Shown piece after piece: positions 29,189 through 33,252 of a DNA stretch of 33,252 nucleotides. The notes under the pieces are model-generated. The model was not told the DNA's origin and searched no databases. It saw nothing but the letters and a program-made list of their open reading frames with translations. The position numbers and the translations under genes are program-made. The DNA comes from Leptolinea sp. (lineage in GTDB: Bacteria > Chloroflexota > Anaerolineae > Anaerolineales > Anaerolineaceae): assembly GCA_012798535.1 (NCBI GenBank), contig JAAZMZ010000049.1:1-33252 (forward strand), given 5' to 3'. Position 1 is the stretch's first letter; each line of letters opens with the position of its first letter.

Positions 29189-30571
29189 ATGCCTGTTCAA
29201 ATCTGGTGGATCCGCCGGGACTTGCGGATAATGAATAATGCTGCTCTACAGGCTGCCGGAAAAGAGGGTGTTCCGGTGGTTCCGGTTTATATTCTGGATG
29301 CCCGACTGATGCAATCGGCGGGAGAGAGACGAAAACAATTTTTATTGGCTGGGTTGCAGGACCTCCGCCATCAGTTGCGTCAATCTGGATCAGATCTGGT
29401 AGTTCGTCAGGGTAAGCCGCAGGAGGAATTGCGAAAACTTCTATCGGAAACGAGAGCAAAGAAGATTTTTGCCGAGGAGGATTATTCGCCTTATGCCAGA
29501 AAACGGGATGAATCAATACGGCATTCTCTTCCCCTTGTTCTCGTCCTTGGCCTCACAGCCGTTAATCCCAGCGAAATGGTCACGCCCCAAAATCGACCGT
29601 ATACAGTTTTTTACCTCTTTCAGCGGAAGTGGATGGCTTTCCCTTTCCTGCAAATTAATACTACGATCCCTGTTGAATTTGTGCCGGCCAAATCCTTACC
29701 CTCATCAGTCCCCCTCCCTGAATCCCGCGGTGTGCCTGGATTCCCCGCAGGTACGGAGGAAGCAGAAAAAAGGCTGCGTGATTTCCTCGAAAATCGGATC
29801 ACCGCTTATGCTGGTCAACACGACCGCATGGATCTGGATGGAACATCGGGACTATCCCCTTATATCCGGTTCGGGATGCTGTCCATCGGTCAGATCGCCG
29901 CGTCTCTGCGTGCTACCGGAGTAGAAGAGAGAGGAACCGCCGCCTGGTTGAGGGAATTGATCTGGCGCGAGTTTTATCAGTCCATACTCTATCATTTCCC
30001 GCAAGTAAAAGATGCGAATTTCCATCCAAAATACCGGCGGATTGCATGGCGGAATGCTCCGGCGGATTTGCAGGCCTGGAAAGATGGCCGGACCGGCTAT
30101 CCGGTGGTCGATGCGGCCATGCGCCAGCTTTCTTCCACCGGCTGGATGCACAATCGCGCCCGCATGATTGCAGCTTCATTTCTCGTTAAAGACCTGTTGA
30201 TCGACTGGCGGGTAGGTGAACGCTGGTTCATGGAGCAGCTTGTTGACGGCGACCTGGCATCCAACAACGGAGGCTGGCAGTGGATTGCCGGCACAGGAAC
30301 AGATGCCGCGCCCTATTTCCGAATATTCAATCCGGTATTGCAAAGCCGGAAATTTGACCCTGCAGGAGCGTATATTCGCAAATGGGTACCCGAAATCAGT
30401 CAATTGCCGGATGAGTGGCTGCATGAGCCCTGGAAAATGCCGGAAGACCGGCTGTGGAATTACGGTGTTATCCCGGGGAAAACGTATCCGGTTCCCATTG
30501 TGGACCATTCACTTGCCAGAGATCGAGCGCTGGCTGCCTACAAAGCTACCTTGCGCGAGTGGGTGGATTAA
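29189..30571 (+). CDS. phr: deoxyribodipyrimidine photolyase (class I cryptochrome/photolyase family)
   Basis: 460 residues. It repairs UV-induced pyrimidine dimers with blue light, FADH- and an antenna chromophore. The N-terminal photolyase domain begins VQIWWIRRDLRI. The FAD-binding C-terminal half has WLRELIWREFYQSIL, GYPVVDAAMRQL, the GWMHNRARMIAASFL helix and the LASNNGGWQWIAGTG segment. The ATG at 29189 has GAGG about 11 nt upstream; a TTG at 29168 would add seven residues. The ends of this gene and the next overlap by 4 nt (TTAA) on opposite strands. Confidence 0.95.
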   Translation: MPVQIWWIRRDLRIMNNAALQAAGKEGVPVVPVYILDARLMQSAGERRKQFLLAGLQDLRHQLRQSGSDLVVRQGKPQEELRKLLSETRAKKIFAEEDYSPYARKRDESIRHSLPLVLVLGLTAVNPSEMVTPQNRPYTVFYLFQRKWMAFPFLQINTTIPVEFVPAKSLPSSVPLPESRGVPGFPAGTEEAEKRLRDFLENRITAYAGQHDRMDLDGTSGLSPYIRFGMLSIGQIAASLRATGVEERGTAAWLRELIWREFYQSILYHFPQVKDANFHPKYRRIAWRNAPADLQAWKDGRTGYPVVDAAMRQLSSTGWMHNRARMIAASFLVKDLLIDWRVGERWFMEQLVDGDLASNNGGWQWIAGTGTDAAPYFRIFNPVLQSRKFDPAGAYIRKWVPEISQLPDEWLHEPWKMPEDRLWNYGVIPGKTYPVPIVDHSLARDRALAAYKATLREWVD

Positions 30572-32589
30572 TCGCCGCAACCCAGTTCAGAGATGCCCAC
30601 ACCCATCTCCGGAACATCTTTCATGTTCGTCCACAGGCCGCAGATGGCAGCATGGTACTTTTTATCCTGCCTCAGGCTGTCCTGCGAAAGAGTGATGGCT
30701 TCACGCACCTGACCGGCCTGGGCGTAGCCGACGATAAACGGCCACCATTCACGCGGAGAATTGGACGGTCCTGATAATGGTGAAAGTCCTTGAGATTGGA
30801 CCGTTTCACCGAGTTGCACAATCGTTTTCCAGTCATTCAATTGCCAGGCCAGGTCGGCTTTCTGATAGAAATAACACCAATCATGCTCCGGTTCAGTGCC
30901 AAAAAGTTCAAGGGGCGGATACCCTTTCGCGGCATCCGGCTCGATCCGTTCCAGATTGGAGAGTGCCAACATTCCTTTTTCAAGCTCTGAAAGGTAGGGA
31001 TTCTCTTTGTCCTCCGGCCGCAGCATCCAAAGGCAATTCCCGTGTCCGGCATCCTGATGAACAAGCAGGGTGTTGGGTGAACTGCCGATGTAATGCAAAG
31101 TACGAAAGGTCGAATTATTGCTCACACTGACGTACGCCGGCGGTCCGGCTTTATATTTTGGCAGAAGAGTGTAGAACCAGTAATCCAACAGGTCTGATCG
31201 GGCATGCTGCGGATATAACTGGTTTAACGCGCCAGACATGGAAAATAAACCCTGGTCGGGGATCAACTCATTTTCGGAATAAATGGCCGTGGGAGCTTTC
31301 AGTTGAGGAGCGCGCCAGAAAAGCTGCCAGTACAGGCGCATCTCCTGATCCCAGATATTCCGGTAATCATTGGCCGTGCGCAACTGGTATCCACAGCCCA
31401 GGGTGATGATCAGGCCGGCCATGCAGGCTTTCTGAACTCTGGATTTACCCAGCCAGTTGATCAAGCCGGCAGAAAGCAGGCTGAGACCCAGGATGGCGGG
31501 CAGCGCGTACCGGTCGGAATGAAAATCAAACAGGACTTGCCGCTGAGTGATCCAGGCTGGAATGGGGCCGAAAAAGGCACCTGCCAGCCCGACCACGATT
31601 GCCATGATGGACCAATCACCTGTTTCATTCTGTTCATCTGAATCCCGGTTCATCTGATAGATGTAAATTGCCGCCCCTATGCCCACCAGAATACTCCCCA
31701 GAAAGATGGCCAGATTGGAATAACTGAGGGGAAATCCCAACCGGCTCTCAAACACTTTTGACCAGCTCCCAAAGAAGATATAAGAGAGATCAACGAGCAA
31801 GACACGGGCCAGCCAGGAGATAGTCTCTGCCGGTTTGGTGAAAAAATTGAACAACGTTTCTGCCCGGTAAGGATCGTCTCCGTTGAAGGGCATGAGGAAA
31901 ATCCGGTAGATGAAGTAAGCCGAAAGGAGGATGAGGTACGGTGCCCAATGTTTCAGGATGATAACGATCCTGTGCCGGTCATTCCGCTCTTTCGGAAAAA
32001 TGAACCACAGGAGGAACGGCCTGAGCAATTCCAACGGCGCGAAATACTCGGTTATTGTCAATTGAACTAACGACAGGAAAATGGAACCGGCTATCCAGGC
32101 GGCGGAATGTCTTGCGGAATGAACTGCTTTGATCATAAAGACAAAAGACCAGACAATACACGCGAATTGCATCCACTGCTGGTGAAAGGTTACAGGGATT
32201 GCCTGCTGACTGAAAAGGGGATAAACAACAAAAATGGAGGCTGCCAGCAAACCCTGGAATCGATGACCGGGCTTAATTTCATTCAGCAGGGTGTAGATCC
32301 CCCAGGCTGAAAGCAGGCGCATACCGAGCGTGAAAACTTGCCAGGCTGATGGACTGACACCCAGTACAGGTGTCAACGCAATGTGCGTCCAGGCACTCAG
32401 CGGTCTATCACCGGCATAATATGGCAGGTACGATTGCCAGCCTTGCAGCCGATAGACCAGTATTTTTGCCCAATCATCCCAGTAATATCCGAGGAAGGGG
32501 ATAAATAACCCAAAGCTGAGCAAGCCTAACACGCCAAAAAACAGGGGATCGCACCACCCCGGCAGGTTCTTTTTGTTTTTATTTTCCAT
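30568..32589 (-). CDS. large multi-pass membrane protein, GT-C-like
   Basis: 673 residues that I do not recognise by name. The N-terminal two-thirds contains about 9-11 TM helices. The loop after TM1 has YYWDDW and GDRPLS, an acidic pair and Arg like those in GT-C glycosyltransferases. The last 250 residues are mostly soluble and include a helical repeat-like tail (AWQLNDWKTIVQLGETVQ, GYAQAGQVREAITLSQDSL). It may transfer a sugar from a lipid-linked donor, but this is an inference. It is a single gene, divergent from pspC and convergent on phr. Confidence 0.75.
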   Translation of the reverse strand: MENKNKKNLPGWCDPLFFGVLGLLSFGLFIPFLGYYWDDWAKILVYRLQGWQSYLPYYAGDRPLSAWTHIALTPVLGVSPSAWQVFTLGMRLLSAWGIYTLLNEIKPGHRFQGLLAASIFVVYPLFSQQAIPVTFHQQWMQFACIVWSFVFMIKAVHSARHSAAWIAGSIFLSLVQLTITEYFAPLELLRPFLLWFIFPKERNDRHRIVIILKHWAPYLILLSAYFIYRIFLMPFNGDDPYRAETLFNFFTKPAETISWLARVLLVDLSYIFFGSWSKVFESRLGFPLSYSNLAIFLGSILVGIGAAIYIYQMNRDSDEQNETGDWSIMAIVVGLAGAFFGPIPAWITQRQVLFDFHSDRYALPAILGLSLLSAGLINWLGKSRVQKACMAGLIITLGCGYQLRTANDYRNIWDQEMRLYWQLFWRAPQLKAPTAIYSENELIPDQGLFSMSGALNQLYPQHARSDLLDYWFYTLLPKYKAGPPAYVSVSNNSTFRTLHYIGSSPNTLLVHQDAGHGNCLWMLRPEDKENPYLSELEKGMLALSNLERIEPDAAKGYPPLELFGTEPEHDWCYFYQKADLAWQLNDWKTIVQLGETVQSQGLSPLSGPSNSPREWWPFIVGYAQAGQVREAITLSQDSLRQDKKYHAAICGLWTNMKDVPEMGVGISELGCGD

Positions 32590-32671
32590 GAGAAATTAAA
32601 AGTAAAATGAATTTCTTCAGCCTATCTGCAACCATTCTACCATTTGACCGTATTTATTTATGGAGGAAACA

Positions 32672-32881
32672 ATGGAACCAAAAAAACTATATCGCAGTAT
32701 GAAGAATAAAATGTTGGGCGGCGTGTCTGCCGGCCTGGGCGAGTATTTCGCCATTGATCCAACAATTGTGCGCCTGGGATTCATCGCGCTGGCTCTGCTG
32801 GGAGGCCCCGGGATCATCATCTATATTATTATGTGGTTGATCGTTCCACCTGAACCCCTCGATCTGCCGCCCGCGCCATAA
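32672..32881 (+). CDS. PspC domain small membrane protein
   Basis: 69 residues. The PspC domain is clear: KKLYRSMKNKMLGGVSAGLGEYFAIDPTIVRLGF, then one TM helix and a PPEPLDLPPAP tail. PspC proteins act in envelope stress signalling, but the single-domain form is often unassigned. The ATG at 32672 is preferred over the ATG at 32660, because GGAGG ends 5 nt upstream. It is a single-gene unit ending in a clear terminator. Confidence 0.93.
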   Translation: MEPKKLYRSMKNKMLGGVSAGLGEYFAIDPTIVRLGFIALALLGGPGIIIYIIMWLIVPPEPLDLPPAP

Positions 32882-32900
32882 AAACGCGGCAGATAATACG

Positions 32901-32932
32901 GCCGGCACAGGGAAATCTGTTGCCGGCTTTTT
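32901..32932 (+). terminator. rho-independent terminator of the PspC gene
   Basis: GCCGGCACAG pairs with CTGTTGCCGGC (one bulged base) over a 6-nt loop, followed directly by TTTTT at 32928-32932. The T-run overlaps the stop codon of the convergent gene at 32931. Confidence 0.85.
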
Positions 32933-33252
32933 ATATTCTGACGTTGCTGTAAACAGCCCAACCGGTTTGTAGATTGAAGGTCACCTGAAACAACAGAAAA
33001 CTGAATGTGACGATTAATCCGATCAGGATCAAAGCCGCCCTGCGTGGTTCAGATTTTCTGCAGGCTGAAAATTCTAACCACAGATTTTCCGCCATGGGAA
33101 TGATGCCGGCGAAAAGAGGAAGCATGACCGGCATCCAGTAATGGTCCGGTTTGACGGCGATGGTGTAGATAACATACAGGCTGAAAGGGATGATCCAGGC
33201 CAGGAACTGGCGGCTGATCCCCTGAATTCGACCCCGAACTGCGTTGTACCCA
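32931..33252 (-). CDS. C-terminus of a multi-pass membrane protein, GT-C-like
   Basis: The minus-strand frame runs from the window edge to a TAA at 32931-32933, about 106 codons; the N-terminus lies beyond the window. It shows three hydrophobic segments and an extracytoplasmic KPDHYWMPVM loop, which resembles the last helices of GT39-type membrane glycosyltransferases. This is a weak identification. The final TM ends with a short tail (WAVYSNVRI). Confidence 0.6.
   Translation of the reverse strand, partial: GYNAVRGRIQGISRQFLAWIIPFSLYVIYTIAVKPDHYWMPVMLPLFAGIIPMAENLWLEFSACRKSEPRRAALILIGLIVTFSFLLFQVTFNLQTGWAVYSNVRI

Noticed and set aside
1..33252. tRNA, rRNA, CRISPR array, insertion sequence or prophage
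   Set aside because: No intergenic stretch shows a tRNA cloverleaf, rRNA core or spaced direct repeats, and no transposase, integrase or phage domain was found in any frame I read.

Overview
The window looks like a chromosomal segment of a free-living, moderately GC-rich bacterium. Chloroflexota (Anaerolineae-like) is my best guess from the gene mix: a DUF951 protein, an MGDG-synthase-type glycosyltransferase, a mixed-type phosphofructokinase, DUF4126 and DUF2085 membrane proteins, and several GT-C-like membrane proteins. No rRNA was present to test this. I saw no tRNA, rRNA, CRISPR array, integrase, transposase or phage gene. Coding density is very high, with many 1-4 nt stop/start overlaps.

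Region 1 (1-9236, minus strand) reads as one long operon. It starts with a DUF951 protein and a GT28/MGDG-synthase-like glycosyltransferase. It continues through tRNA t6A and ribosomal acetylation genes (tsaE, tsaB, rimI) and a type-4-like uracil-DNA glycosylase. It ends in surface-polysaccharide genes: nucleotide-sugar dehydrogenase, NAD-dependent epimerase, flippase, GT4 glycosyltransferase and a GT-C-like membrane protein cut by the window edge. Region 2 (9284-11191, plus) leaves a 47-bp divergent promoter region. It encodes a site-2-protease-type M50 protein, a degenerate prephenate-dehydrogenase-like protein and a GIY-YIG protein, and ends in a strong hairpin shared with a convergent phosphoribosyltransferase gene.

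Region 3 (12071-15215, plus) holds era followed by a tight rpiB-like / class II aldolase / pfkB sugar-phosphate trio. Region 4 (15252-19581, minus) holds a thioredoxin-CcdA fusion, a membrane Ser/Thr protein kinase, an MscS-family channel and a TMEM198-like membrane protein. Region 5 (19681-25659, plus) starts with an uncharacterised Cys/His protein. A TPP riboswitch follows, controlling thiamine pyrophosphokinase, a thiamine ABC transporter (thiB, thiP, thiQ) and an overlapping DUF402 gene. The riboswitch platform is readable base by base: aptamer, antiterminator, terminator, and a Shine-Dalgarno (SD) sequence buried in the terminator stem.

Region 6 (25718-29061, mostly minus) is a run of small membrane proteins (a Cys-rich single-pass protein, DUF4190, DUF4126, DUF2085) and a phosphofructokinase. 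Between DUF2085 and pfkA lies the most unusual element of the window, at about 27775-27968 on the plus strand. It has its own promoter, a near-perfect SD, a 19-codon ORF, and two strong hairpins, one of which displays a CCUCCUC segment exactly complementary to the SD. No gene follows it on that strand. Region 7 (29189-33252) contains a class I photolyase, a large GT-C-like membrane protein, a PspC-domain protein and the C-terminus of another membrane protein.
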